Assembly (NCBI GenBank): GCA_002335945.1
Contig: DDDD01000016.1
Span: 19,328 to 55,562, forward strand
Reading direction: 5' to 3'
Length of the DNA stretch: 36,235 bases
Source: Porticoccaceae bacterium UBA1989
Lineage (GTDB): Bacteria > Pseudomonadota > Gammaproteobacteria > Pseudomonadales > Porticoccaceae
Below are positions 15,176-23,728 of the stretch, piece by piece. Both the position numbers and the translations under genes were made by a program. The stretch's first letter is position 1, and each line of letters starts with the position of its first letter. The notes beneath the pieces are model-generated. The model ran no database searches. It was not told the origin of the DNA and worked only from the letters and a program-made list of their open reading frames with translations.

Positions 15176-16399
15176 GTGAAAGATATTTTACTTATCAACG
15201 TGTCGGGGCAGGATAAGCCAGGCGTGACCAGTGCTGTGACCGATGTATTGGCTCGCTACGATGTCACTGTGCTGGATATTGGCCAGGCCGTTATTCACAA
15301 TCAACTTAATCTGGGTATTCTCGCCGCTGTTCCCCGCAGCGAACAGACCAGCGACGTGACCGATGGGGTGCTCGCCAGCCTTAATAAACTCGATATGGTG
15401 GGGCGATTTTTACCGATCACCGAGGAGGGCTACCAGAATTGGGTGGAGCAGCAGGGCAAACCTCGCCATATTGTGACTCTGCTGGCCCGCAAGATTGATG
15501 CCTGCCATTTGGCGGCAGTTACCAAGGTTGCCAGCGAGCAGGGACTGAATATCGATAAAATAGTCCGCCTATCTGGCCGTGTTCAGCTCGACGAAAGTGA
15601 CCAGCTAGGACGAGCCTGCATTGAATTTTCTGCCCGTGGTCAGGCTCACGACGCTACCAGTTTGCGTAATTCCCTGCTGGAGTTAGCGGGTGAGCATAAT
15701 ATTGATATCGCCTATCAGGAAGATAATATTTTCCGTCGTAATCGACAGCTCGTTGTATTCGATATGGACTCTACTTTGATTGACGCTGAAGTTATTGATG
15801 AGCTAGCTATAGAGGCGGGGGTGGGTCAGCGGGTTGCCGCGATAACTGAAGCAGCCATGCAGGGCGAGATAGATTTCAAAGAGAGCTTTACCCAGCGCAT
15901 GGCATTACTTGAAGGGTTGAGTGCGGATGTCTTGGAGACTGTGGCCGCCAGGTTACGCCTCAACGAAGGGGCAGAACATCTTATTAAAACCCTTAAGCAG
16001 CTGGGCTATAAAACCGCCATTGTCTCTGGAGGTTTCACCTTTTTTGGTCGTTATCTTCAGGGTATTTTAGGCGTCGACTATGTGTATGCCAATGAGCTGG
16101 ATATTGAGAATGGTGTAGTGACAGGTCGCGTCAAGGGAGAGATTATTGACGGCCAGCGCAAGGCAGAATTACTCCGTGAGATTGCAGACAAAGAAGGGTT
16201 GCGCTTGGAGCAGGTGATTGCCGTGGGCGACGGCGCTAACGATTTACCCATGTTGGCAATTGCTGGATTGGGCATTGCTTTTAGGGCCAAGCCTCTGGTG
16301 AAAGCCTCTGCTAAACAGTCGATCTCAAATGTAGGTCTAGATGGCATTCTATATTTGCTGGGTTATTCCGACAAAGATACTATTAGCCTTGGTGATTAA
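15176..16399 (+). CDS. serB: Phosphoserine phosphatase
   Basis: Last step of serine synthesis, hydrolysing O-phosphoserine. The 407 aa start at a GTG (15176-15178). Two ACT-like regulatory domains occupy about 1-180 (LINVSGQDKPGVTSAVTD at the start), and a HAD phosphatase domain follows with motif I VVFDMDSTLID, motif II SGGFTFF and motif III/IV KAELLREI...GDGANDLPML. A TATAAT at 15139-15144 may be its -10 box. Serine made here feeds both CysE copies. It is convergent with fimX. Confidence 0.96.
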   Translation: MKDILLINVSGQDKPGVTSAVTDVLARYDVTVLDIGQAVIHNQLNLGILAAVPRSEQTSDVTDGVLASLNKLDMVGRFLPITEEGYQNWVEQQGKPRHIVTLLARKIDACHLAAVTKVASEQGLNIDKIVRLSGRVQLDESDQLGRACIEFSARGQAHDATSLRNSLLELAGEHNIDIAYQEDNIFRRNRQLVVFDMDSTLIDAEVIDELAIEAGVGQRVAAITEAAMQGEIDFKESFTQRMALLEGLSADVLETVAARLRLNEGAEHLIKTLKQLGYKTAIVSGGFTFFGRYLQGILGVDYVYANELDIENGVVTGRVKGEIIDGQRKAELLREIADKEGLRLEQVIAVGDGANDLPMLAIAGLGIAFRAKPLVKASAKQSISNVGLDGILYLLGYSDKDTISLGD

Positions 16400-16453
16400 A
16401 TTAGGTATGAGCCGCGGCTTTTAGCGAATAACAAAGGCCTGTTCGGTATCTAA

Positions 16454-18541
16454 TCAAGACCCTTCAGAAAAGTCATAATCCATTTCAAACGCGGGCTTTT
16501 TAACATAGTGCCCCTGAATATACTGAACACCCTGCTGCCATAGAATCGGCAAGATATTGGCTTTCTCAACAAACGGCACAATCACATCCACGCCAGTGCC
16601 TGTCATGCCGCCCATCAATGTTTGGAACTCCGCTTTGCCATCGCCACTCTGATCAAGCTTCTCGACAATCAGGCGGTCAATCTTCACAAAATCTACCGCC
16701 ACCCGCTCCAATGTTTTAAGGGGGTTAATCGCCAGACCAAAGTTAGCAATACTAATTTGCCCATCAACCTTTTTCATCTGGTCTGAAATAGCCGCGGCCT
16801 GATTTAAATGACGCACCGCATCAATTTCCCTGAACTGGAAAATCAACGCATTAGCAGGCAGTTTGGTTTTCTCAAGGGCCTCTTTAAGCCAGGGTAAAAA
16901 GCTCTCATCGGAAAAAGACTGGGTACTGATATTGATAAAAAGCTGGGTCTCTGGATTGACCTTGAGTTTTTCAGACAGAGAGGCCAGAGCCTTGTTGATC
17001 ACCCAGCGATCTACATCTGAGGCAATCTCTGACTTAAACAGATCATTGATAAAATCCGTGGGAATTTCATTGGCAGGTACTGACTTGTTTACCCCGAGAA
17101 TCACCTCGTAGTATTCCTTGCCGCTGCCACCACTAGTGAGCGCAACAATGGGCTGATAGCGGATTGAGAAAAGCTCTTCCCCGAGTAGCCGCTTGGCGGT
17201 AATGATGACGGCTTCATTGTCTGAAACCTCATTAGAATGAATGTCTGGCATATAGAATTTGGAGCCGTTACCAATACCCTGGTCGTCACGCAGTTCATCT
17301 ACCACTTCCTGACTGCGCGCCAGTGCCCGCTCAACCGAAGGTACGTTCTCATTGAGTAAGGTACCGCCGATGGTAATGGTCAAAGAGAAGGTTTCATCAT
17401 CGATATCGAAGAGTTCCTGACTGATTTTTTGGGCAATATCAGTAGCAATTTCCAGTGCCTGCTCTTCGGTCGTTTCAGCCAAAGTGACAATAAATGAATT
17501 TTCGGTCAAACGGCCGCAGTCAACACTATGGCTAAAGATATCAACCACATAGGTGACCAGTGAATGGGCAATTTTTTCGGCTTTGGCAATACCAAGATCT
17601 TCCTTCAGCTGGTTAAATCGGTCCATCTGAATATTAAGTAAAATACTGTCCTGTCCTGTCTGCACCGACTTACTGATTGCCCGGCTAATAAGCTCATAAA
17701 CCAGCTGAGGCTGAATAGCGCTGTATTCAGTGGCCGAGGATTCTTCGGTTTTCTCTATATGGGCATCGAACAGCTTGTCTTTGTTAATTGTAAATTGCAG
17801 GGCGGGTTCGCCCTCGTACTGAATCTGGCCGATTTCCAAAAAGGCACTGAGCTCAGCGCCGTCAATATCGACGGTTTTGACCACGGCTTCGAAGGGGCTA
17901 ATTTCGTCTTTAGCCTCGAGTGGGACCATATAGGCTTTTAACTTTTCTCGATCGCTGACGGCGATATTATCAATGATAGGCAGGCATAGCATTTCATCGG
18001 GTTCGGCAAAGCCAAACACCGCGGCGCAGGCTTCGTTGGCATAGACGTAGGTGCCTTCTTGAACAACGGCAATGGGAAAACGGGCAATATCCATTAGGTA
18101 CTGGGCGCGCTTTTCGGCCAGAGATAGTTTGCGTTCCCATTCACGGCATTGGCGACGCTCGTAAACACCTGCCAATGAGCGCGCCACTACCTTGATGAGA
18201 TGCTGGTCTTGATCTTCGACCACCACATCCTGAGCGCCCAGACGAAGACCCTCAATAAGCTTGATAGGGTCATATTCAGGGTTGATTAAAATTACTGGAA
18301 TATCGCGCTCACTGCGACGGATGCGCTGAAAAATATTTTGCACGGGGAGGTTCCCGTAATTCATGGGCGCAATTAATAAATCCCAGTTGCGCATGGACAG
18401 ATACTTTTGCAGCTCTTCTTCATTGCCTGCAAGTTTGGCATCTACCTGATAGTCAGCGCTGCGCAAAATACTACTGTATCGATTGGCTTCGTCATGGGAT
18501 TTTTCGACGATCAATATATTCAGTGGATCCTGAGAAAACAT
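16454..18541 (-). CDS. fimX: FimX-like degenerate GGDEF/EAL protein (cyclic-di-GMP receptor)
   Basis: In Pseudomonas aeruginosa FimX binds cyclic-di-GMP through an inactive EAL domain and promotes type IV pilus assembly. The 695 aa here match that length and order: a receiver-like domain (1-125) with no aspartate at the expected site (LLIAPM), a PAS domain (about 145-255), a GGDEF fold (about 280-430) with no GGDEF motif at RLTENSFIV, and an EAL fold (about 445-695). The EAL motif is EVI (479-481), close to the EVL of known FimX. It sits beside serB as in Pseudomonas. The catalytic losses indicate a receptor, not an enzyme. It starts 2 bp after the PilZ-like gene, so they form an operon. Confidence 0.88.
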   Translation of the reverse strand: MFSQDPLNILIVEKSHDEANRYSSILRSADYQVDAKLAGNEEELQKYLSMRNWDLLIAPMNYGNLPVQNIFQRIRRSERDIPVILINPEYDPIKLIEGLRLGAQDVVVEDQDQHLIKVVARSLAGVYERRQCREWERKLSLAEKRAQYLMDIARFPIAVVQEGTYVYANEACAAVFGFAEPDEMLCLPIIDNIAVSDREKLKAYMVPLEAKDEISPFEAVVKTVDIDGAELSAFLEIGQIQYEGEPALQFTINKDKLFDAHIEKTEESSATEYSAIQPQLVYELISRAISKSVQTGQDSILLNIQMDRFNQLKEDLGIAKAEKIAHSLVTYVVDIFSHSVDCGRLTENSFIVTLAETTEEQALEIATDIAQKISQELFDIDDETFSLTITIGGTLLNENVPSVERALARSQEVVDELRDDQGIGNGSKFYMPDIHSNEVSDNEAVIITAKRLLGEELFSIRYQPIVALTSGGSGKEYYEVILGVNKSVPANEIPTDFINDLFKSEIASDVDRWVINKALASLSEKLKVNPETQLFINISTQSFSDESFLPWLKEALEKTKLPANALIFQFREIDAVRHLNQAAAISDQMKKVDGQISIANFGLAINPLKTLERVAVDFVKIDRLIVEKLDQSGDGKAEFQTLMGGMTGTGVDVIVPFVEKANILPILWQQGVQYIQGHYVKKPAFEMDYDFSEGS

Positions 18542-18543
18542 AA

Positions 18544-20256
18544 TTAATAGATCGCTATTTTAAAATGAGAGAGATGCTCGGTAGTTTCAATTTCTTCAAG
18601 TAAAACTGCGGTGTATTGATTGTTGATGGTGAGTAGCTGAATTTTGGCACCCTTGGTATAACGCAGGGGTGGGCAAATTAATGAGGTCTGTTCACTGAGG
18701 TCTTTTTGACGGCTAAAAATAATAGCCTGCATAAATTGTCGGTCAGAATTTTGTGCTCGCCTAAACCCGCGCATGGCGGCAGGAATACAGTGCTTAGTGG
18801 GAAACTGAACTCCACATAATGTGCTCAGGGACGGTGTGATCTGCTTCCAGCGGATAATCCCCGCTGACCAGCGCTGAGTGCCTTTGGCGCGCAAGGCAAT
18901 AGGCTTTCCGGGCTGCATCTCAGTCTGTTCCTCTACGAGTTCAATGCAGGCACCGTTAAGGCTGGTGTTGACTCTAAGCCCACTCACTAATTTAAGTTTC
19001 GCCTGTCGCCGCTGCATAGCGGCATAGATAACGGGATCAGAGGGGTGCGGTTGATGCAGGCTAATATTGGCTGGGCCAGTGTTCCAAATGTCGTTGCTGA
19101 TTCGGGTGTAACTCTCTGCCGGCTGTGCCGATGGGGATTCCCCGCAGAGCTTGAGAAAGGTTTCGAAGGAATCTGTTTTAGACAGCATGCACAGTGCTGA
19201 TGTAATGCCGCAGGCAATATTGACTTTGGCGCGATCTTTAATGTGGGTTTCTTGGCGAAGTATTTTTTGTCCCCACTGGCGGGCTAAGTCCTTGATAACT
19301 CGTCGAGAAATGCGGTCTGAAAAAACATTGTGGTTGGCGCGTTCGGTGAGGCTACTGTTTAAAAACTTCACCAGATTAAAGGTATCTAAAATAAGGTTGT
19401 TCGGACTGGGGTTGGCACCTTCTGCATAAATAGGGCCCATGTTGCTGGCGGTGTCGATAACAAATAGGCCCCCTGTGGAGCCCCGCTCTAACTCTGCCAG
19501 AGAAGACCAGAAGTCCAGCTCATTAAAAACAAACCTCAATTCATAATTTGAAAAGTGATTGGGTCTGGTGCAGTTAATCAGCAGCAGTTTTACGTAAATT
19601 GTATGAATTGAATGTGAAGCCTCATTGCTGTCACTGAAATCATTATGCTCAATATTCAGCTCGCAGGCGGCTGCGTATAGTGTGTGTAGGTCACGCCAAA
19701 AATTACTGGGTCTGGCGAGGTAATGGCTGAGACTATCAAATTGATTCTGAGCGAGGAGCTGGCAACTGCGAAATAGGCATTGGCCGAGTTGCTGGGTAAT
19801 CTGCAGGTCTTGCTTTTGTCCCTTTTCTTGTTTGGGTTCGGGTAGGTCGAGTTGTTGGCTAAATTGGTGAGCCAGAGATTTGTAACCCTGGTAGGTATAG
19901 CGGCTTAGTGCCTGTCCTAAGGATACGGCTTTGGCTGTGTCCTGGCTGAGCTGGTTGCTTAGTAGCTGTGCTGTGCAATGGGTCACTTCTGGGTAGAGAA
20001 TTTCGAGGATAGCGAACTTGCTATCAGGGTCAATATCCAAGCTTATAATTTGCGGTAAAGACTTATACAGATCAACGGCTGTCTGGACCGTGCTGGCTGC
20101 TTTTAGCTCAGTAATCCATAGTTGGGCGCTGTTGCTGCTGTCGACGTTAAGGCCATTTTGGGCAGATGTTGCAATGCTGACGGACGCTGCTGGCTCCGCA
20201 GTTGGATTGATTTTTTCCAGTAGTACGGAAAGATGATTGTCCTTGACCAAACCCAT
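18544..20256 (-). CDS. PilZ-like domain protein upstream of fimX
   Basis: A 570-aa soluble protein I cannot name. Residues about 45-400 are mostly helical with no recognised motif. Residues about 415-500 look like a PilZ barrel: NTSLNGACIEL has the N-x-S-x-x-G signature (430-435) and the pattern W-x-x-GIIRW (463-470) follows, then LCGVQF. The arginine motif RxxxR expected just before is only RRQAK, so cyclic-di-GMP binding is uncertain. It lies 2 bp before fimX on the same strand, implying a shared role in cyclic-di-GMP or pilus control. The ATG at 20256 has only a distant AAAGGA. A TAACC repeat array lies upstream. Confidence 0.7.
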   Translation of the reverse strand: MGLVKDNHLSVLLEKINPTAEPAASVSIATSAQNGLNVDSSNSAQLWITELKAASTVQTAVDLYKSLPQIISLDIDPDSKFAILEILYPEVTHCTAQLLSNQLSQDTAKAVSLGQALSRYTYQGYKSLAHQFSQQLDLPEPKQEKGQKQDLQITQQLGQCLFRSCQLLAQNQFDSLSHYLARPSNFWRDLHTLYAAACELNIEHNDFSDSNEASHSIHTIYVKLLLINCTRPNHFSNYELRFVFNELDFWSSLAELERGSTGGLFVIDTASNMGPIYAEGANPSPNNLILDTFNLVKFLNSSLTERANHNVFSDRISRRVIKDLARQWGQKILRQETHIKDRAKVNIACGITSALCMLSKTDSFETFLKLCGESPSAQPAESYTRISNDIWNTGPANISLHQPHPSDPVIYAAMQRRQAKLKLVSGLRVNTSLNGACIELVEEQTEMQPGKPIALRAKGTQRWSAGIIRWKQITPSLSTLCGVQFPTKHCIPAAMRGFRRAQNSDRQFMQAIIFSRQKDLSEQTSLICPPLRYTKGAKIQLLTINNQYTAVLLEEIETTEHLSHFKIAIY

Positions 20257-20328
20257 AAATGTGCTTTTGTTAGTCCTTTAAGAATTGCTTGTTGATTCTC
20301 AGCTTAAAAATGTTTGTCTTGCTGGCTA

Positions 20329-20383
20329 CTTTCGGTAACCCGGCTCTCTTAACCCTTTGTCGTAACCTACTTCTCGTAACCTA
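20329..20383. repeat. Four TAACC-centred units, 13-14 bp apart
   Basis: TAACC occurs at 20336, 20350, 20363 and 20377. Two of the units share the exact 10-mer TCGTAACCTA (20360-20369 and 20374-20383). The array lies in the 279-bp gap between the PilZ-like/fimX operon and efp; the rest of that gap shows no gene. It may be a set of binding sites, but nothing in the sequence names the protein. Confidence 0.5.
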
Positions 20384-20511
20384 TATTGTAGTCAAGATTT
20401 TGCGAGGCATTAGCCGATTCAGCCGTGCTTTATTTTTTGGTTGCCGGTAAATAGTCGACCAGCGCTCAAAACTGGTCAAAACGGTCGTCACTTCGGGTAT
20501 CATGACGCCTT

Positions 20512-20517
20512 TATAAT
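20512..20517 (+). promoter_or_regulatory. TATAAT -10 box of efp
   Basis: A perfect TATAAT lies 18 bp before the efp ATG, which would put transcription start about 12 nt before it. No good -35 is seen at normal spacing, so the assignment is tentative. Confidence 0.4.
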
Positions 20518-20535
20518 TTTCGAGAACAGACAGCA

Positions 20536-21105
20536 ATGGCCAATTACTCTACCAATGAATTTCGCTCCGGATTAAAACTTATGCTCGACGGGGATCCCTG
20601 TTCGATCCTAGAGAATGAGCTGGTTAAACCGGGCAAGGGTCAGGCGTTTAGTCGCGTTAAATTGCGCAATCTGAAGACCGGTCGAGTACTTGAGAAAACC
20701 TTTAAATCGGGTGAGTCCTTAGAGGGGGCTGACGTAGTCGATATGGATATGCAGTATCTCTACGAAGATGGCGACTTTTGGTACTTTATGGAACCCGATA
20801 CCTTCGAGCAACATCAGGCCACCGAGCAAGCTGTTGGTGACGCTATTAAGTGGTTGCGAGAGCAGGATGTCTGTGTGGTAACGCTGTACAACGGCTCTCC
20901 GTTGTCTGTGGTACCACCTAATCATGTGGATCTCGCCATTGTTCAAACAGACCCAGGTCTGCGCGGTGATACAGCGCAGGGTGGCAGTAAGCCGGCCAAG
21001 TTGGTCACCGGTGCTGTGGTTAAGGTGCCGTTATTTTTGGATGAGGGCGATGTGATTAAGGTAGATACACGTACCGGTGAATATCAGGGTCGCGTTAAAG
21101 AATAG
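20536..21105 (+). CDS. efp: Elongation factor P
   Basis: Relieves ribosome stalling at proline runs. 189 aa, the standard length, with three beta-barrel domains. The modified loop is KPGKGQAF with lysine 34, the residue that receives beta-lysine from EpmA, so this is the E. coli-type EF-P and not the arginine type of Pseudomonas. The gene directly downstream is that modifying enzyme. EpmB, the lysine aminomutase, is not in this window. The C-terminus VDTRTGEYQGRVKE is typical of the family. Confidence 0.97.
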   Translation: MANYSTNEFRSGLKLMLDGDPCSILENELVKPGKGQAFSRVKLRNLKTGRVLEKTFKSGESLEGADVVDMDMQYLYEDGDFWYFMEPDTFEQHQATEQAVGDAIKWLREQDVCVVTLYNGSPLSVVPPNHVDLAIVQTDPGLRGDTAQGGSKPAKLVTGAVVKVPLFLDEGDVIKVDTRTGEYQGRVKE

Positions 21106-22070
21106 TGGCGGATAACTGGCAGCCTGGCATAAATCGTAGCTCGTTGCGTGATCGCAGCGAACTTCTTCAAAGTCTGCGTAGTTTCTTTCAGCAGCGTCAG
21201 GTGCCTGAGGTCGATGTCCCCGTTCTGGGGCGCTCGACAGTCACCGATAGTAACATCGAGAGCGTTAATGCCAGAGTCGCTGGCGATAGCGCGTACTTAC
21301 AAACATCTCCTGAATATTTTATGAAGCGGCTGCTTGCAGCAGGCTCTGGTGATATTTTTTGCCTGGGCAAAGCCTTCCGTGATGCCGAGATAGGGCGTCG
21401 TCATAATCCAGAATTCACCATGCTCGAATGGTACCGCTGTGGCTGGGATGAGCATCAGCTAATGGATGAGTTGGCAGAGCTGATTAGTCAGGTTGCCAAT
21501 GCCCGTTCAGAGGCCCCACTTACTGTCACCAAAGTCAGCTATGCAGACAGCTTTAAGTCTGTTTTTGGAATAGACCCTCAGAGTACAGAGCTTGGAACCT
21601 TGCAGAAAATGGCCGCTGAGCTGGGCTCGGAAAGCTGGGCTGATGAAAGCCGTGCTAACTGTCTAGACTTGCTGTTTAGTCTCAAAGTAGAGGCTCAGTT
21701 GCCGGATGGTCTGGTACTTATTTACGATTATCCAGCGTGCCAGGCTGCCTTAGCGCAGATACATCTGGATGCTAAGGGCCGGTCTGTTAGTCGCAGATTT
21801 GAGGCCTTCTTCAATAGAATGGAGCTGGCCAACGGCTATAGAGAGTTGACCGATGCTAGAGAACAGCGTCAGCGTTTTGATAAGGATCGCGAGCAGCGTC
21901 ATGCCGATGGCAAGCCAGAAATAACCGTAGATGAGAAGTTGATGGCGGCACTGGATGACGGGTTGCCAGCCTGTGCTGGTGTAGCTCTGGGAGTAGATAG
22001 ATTATTGATGCAGCTGCAGGGCGCTGAGTCCCTTGATCAGGTAATGCCGTTTAGTTGGTCGCGTTCTTAG
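21105..22070 (+). CDS. epmA: EF-P lysine lysyltransferase
   Basis: Paralogue of class II lysyl-tRNA synthetase that attaches (R)-beta-lysine to lysine 34 of EF-P; it lacks the tRNA anticodon-binding domain. 321 aa. Class II motifs are visible: motif 2 FCLGKAFRDAEIGRRHNPEFTMLEWYRCG and motif 3 GVALGVDRLLMQL. The substrate-site pieces YLQTSPEYFMKRLL and NGYRELTD are present. It starts at a GTG sharing its G with the efp stop (TAGTG), so the two genes are tightly coupled. This supports coordinated production of EF-P and its modifier. Confidence 0.95.
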   Translation: MADNWQPGINRSSLRDRSELLQSLRSFFQQRQVPEVDVPVLGRSTVTDSNIESVNARVAGDSAYLQTSPEYFMKRLLAAGSGDIFCLGKAFRDAEIGRRHNPEFTMLEWYRCGWDEHQLMDELAELISQVANARSEAPLTVTKVSYADSFKSVFGIDPQSTELGTLQKMAAELGSESWADESRANCLDLLFSLKVEAQLPDGLVLIYDYPACQAALAQIHLDAKGRSVSRRFEAFFNRMELANGYRELTDAREQRQRFDKDREQRHADGKPEITVDEKLMAALDDGLPACAGVALGVDRLLMQLQGAESLDQVMPFSWSRS

Positions 22071-22118
22071 TAAAGGGAAGCCTTACATACCGTAACGCGT
22101 GGCTACGGGCATTCTTCG

Positions 22119-22934
22119 CTACGGGCACTTAAAATAATGATTCATCGCTTTTGAGGGCTCATCAATATCCATATGGCCGACTACTTTGGCGGGCACGCCG
22201 GCTACGATGGCATGGGGCTCAACAGCCTTAAGTACTACGCTGGAGGCGGCAACCATGGCACCTTCACCAATTTCGATATTGCCCAGTATTTTTGCGCCCG
22301 GCCCCAGTAACACGCCTTTACGGATTTTGGGGTGACGGTCACCGCTCACTTTACCCGTTCCACCCAGAGTAACCGACTGCATAATGGACACACAGTCTTC
22401 AACCACCGCGGTTTCACCAATCACCAGACCTGTTGCATGGTCAATCATCAGTCCACAGCCAATCACGGCTGCCGGATGAATATCCACGGCCAACTTTATT
22501 GAGATGCGGTATTGGATTAGCAGAGCCAGTGAGCGCTGATTTTGCAGCCACAGATGGTGAGCGACCCGATAGGCCTGCAGTGCCAGAAAGCCTTTAAAAT
22601 AGAGAAAGGGTGTGCTGTAAAGATCACAGGCGGAATCACGGTCTACGGTTGCCTGAATATCTGTTGCCGCGCAGCCAATAACGCTGGGATCAGCAAATAC
22701 CTCATCCATGATATCCCGAAGCATTTTTGCTGGTGTCGATGTGCTGGCAAGCTTTGTGGATAGGTGAAAACTCAGTGCGCTACCCATATCGCCATGATCC
22801 AATATCGTGCTCTGCAGATAGCTGGCGAGTACGGGCTCAGTTTTGGCCGTGACTTCGGCTTCCTGGACAATATGCTGCCAAACGCTGTCGCTGAGGGTTT
22901 GAGAATTATTACTGGGATTATTCATAGCCCGCAT
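22119..22934 (-). CDS. cysE: Serine O-acetyltransferase (copy 2)
   Basis: A second full-length CysE-type protein, 271 aa, with the same two-domain layout: SDSVWQHIVQEAEVTAK at the N-terminus, FLYFKGFLALQAYRVAHHLW, and the beta-helix segment DIHPAAVIGCGLMIDHATGL followed by VTLGGTG and GVPAKVVGHMD. All catalytic regions look intact. It ends MNHYFKCP, again without the terminal isoleucine used for docking to CysK in E. coli. Two in-frame ATGs are possible (22934 and 22925); neither has a clear ribosome site. It begins 6 bp after the comF stop. The two copies clearly differ in sequence, so the duplication is not recent. Confidence 0.92.
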   Translation of the reverse strand: MRAMNNPSNNSQTLSDSVWQHIVQEAEVTAKTEPVLASYLQSTILDHGDMGSALSFHLSTKLASTSTPAKMLRDIMDEVFADPSVIGCAATDIQATVDRDSACDLYSTPFLYFKGFLALQAYRVAHHLWLQNQRSLALLIQYRISIKLAVDIHPAAVIGCGLMIDHATGLVIGETAVVEDCVSIMQSVTLGGTGKVSGDRHPKIRKGVLLGPGAKILGNIEIGEGAMVAASSVVLKAVEPHAIVAGVPAKVVGHMDIDEPSKAMNHYFKCP

Positions 22935-22940
22935 TCTGAG

Positions 22941-23636
22941 TCAGGGCGCAGCAATATGCCAGCCTGTTCTTGCAATACACCAGATATCAACCGACTTTGC
23001 TCCTCCCTTCAAGAGGCTGGAGGCCGCGGCCGTAGCCGTTGCCTTGGTCGTGACCACGTCGTCAACGATAGCCACTGTTAGACCATCCACCCGATTGCTC
23101 ACTGCAAAGGCATTGCGCATCAGGCGCAGTCGCTGTGGTTTACTTTGTAGGTGCTGAGGCTTGGAATGGGTGCGGCGATAACAAAGATCATTGCGCAACT
23201 CAGTTCCGGGTAATTGCTGACACAGTAATTTGGCAATGCTATAACTTTGGTTAAATCCTCGGCGAGTTAATTTTCGCCAATGGAGTGGCAATGGGATAAT
23301 TAATTGGGGCATATTGAGGTTCTGGTAACTGTCAGCGATGGTGGTTGCCAGCAGCCCTGATAGCTGCAGAAGTTCTGGAGCATGGGGATTGGTTTTGACC
23401 CCTGCTATTAGCTTATCCACTGGATTCTGATAATTAAATGCCGCGACACAGCGCCGAAACGGTGGCGGTTTTTTCTGGCAGTCGGGGCAGATAACAGGTT
23501 TGCTGTGCTCCAGCAGGGGCAGGGCACAGCGACTACATTGGTTGGTGAGCCATGGCAACTCATTGATGCAGTCGTCGCACAGAGATTGATTGGCGGGGCT
23601 TAAAGGGCCCTTACAGGCCGAGCATGAGCCTGGCAA
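22941..23636 (-). CDS. comF: ComF family phosphoribosyltransferase-like protein
   Basis: Belongs to the ComF/GntX family tied to DNA uptake and use of DNA as a nutrient. At least 231 aa: a zinc-ribbon region with four CxxC pairs (CSAC, CDDC, CSRC, CPDC) and a type I phosphoribosyltransferase fold. The phosphate-binding loop reads VAIVDDVVTTKAT, where the family usually has TTG-A-T, so glycine is replaced by lysine. There is no ATG. The given start is TTG, without a ribosome site. A good GGGAGG sits six bases before an in-frame ATC at 23687-23685, which would add 17 residues (ending AASLL) and better match relatives. The true start is unresolved. Confidence 0.82.
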   Translation of the reverse strand: MPGSCSACKGPLSPANQSLCDDCINELPWLTNQCSRCALPLLEHSKPVICPDCQKKPPPFRRCVAAFNYQNPVDKLIAGVKTNPHAPELLQLSGLLATTIADSYQNLNMPQLIIPLPLHWRKLTRRGFNQSYSIAKLLCQQLPGTELRNDLCYRRTHSKPQHLQSKPQRLRLMRNAFAVSNRVDGLTVAIVDDVVTTKATATAAASSLLKGGAKSVDIWCIARTGWHIAAP

Positions 23637-23728
23637 TAACAGACTTGCTGCGATGCTTAGGTAGGCTGAAAAGGCGGCTGTGCTGATAGCAAACCTCCCT
23701 GTCTGCCATGTTAGATTATTATTTGCGC

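Noticed and set aside
16400..16453. Terminator hairpin between serB and fimX (AGCCGCGGCTTTT)
   Set aside because: The palindrome leaves only a 2-nt centre, so a hairpin would need an open loop and a very short stem; not convincing.
22102..22127. Direct repeat GCTACGGGCA (two copies) between epmA and cysE copy 2
   Set aside because: Two 10-bp copies only, one partly inside the coding end of cysE; too little to call a functional element.
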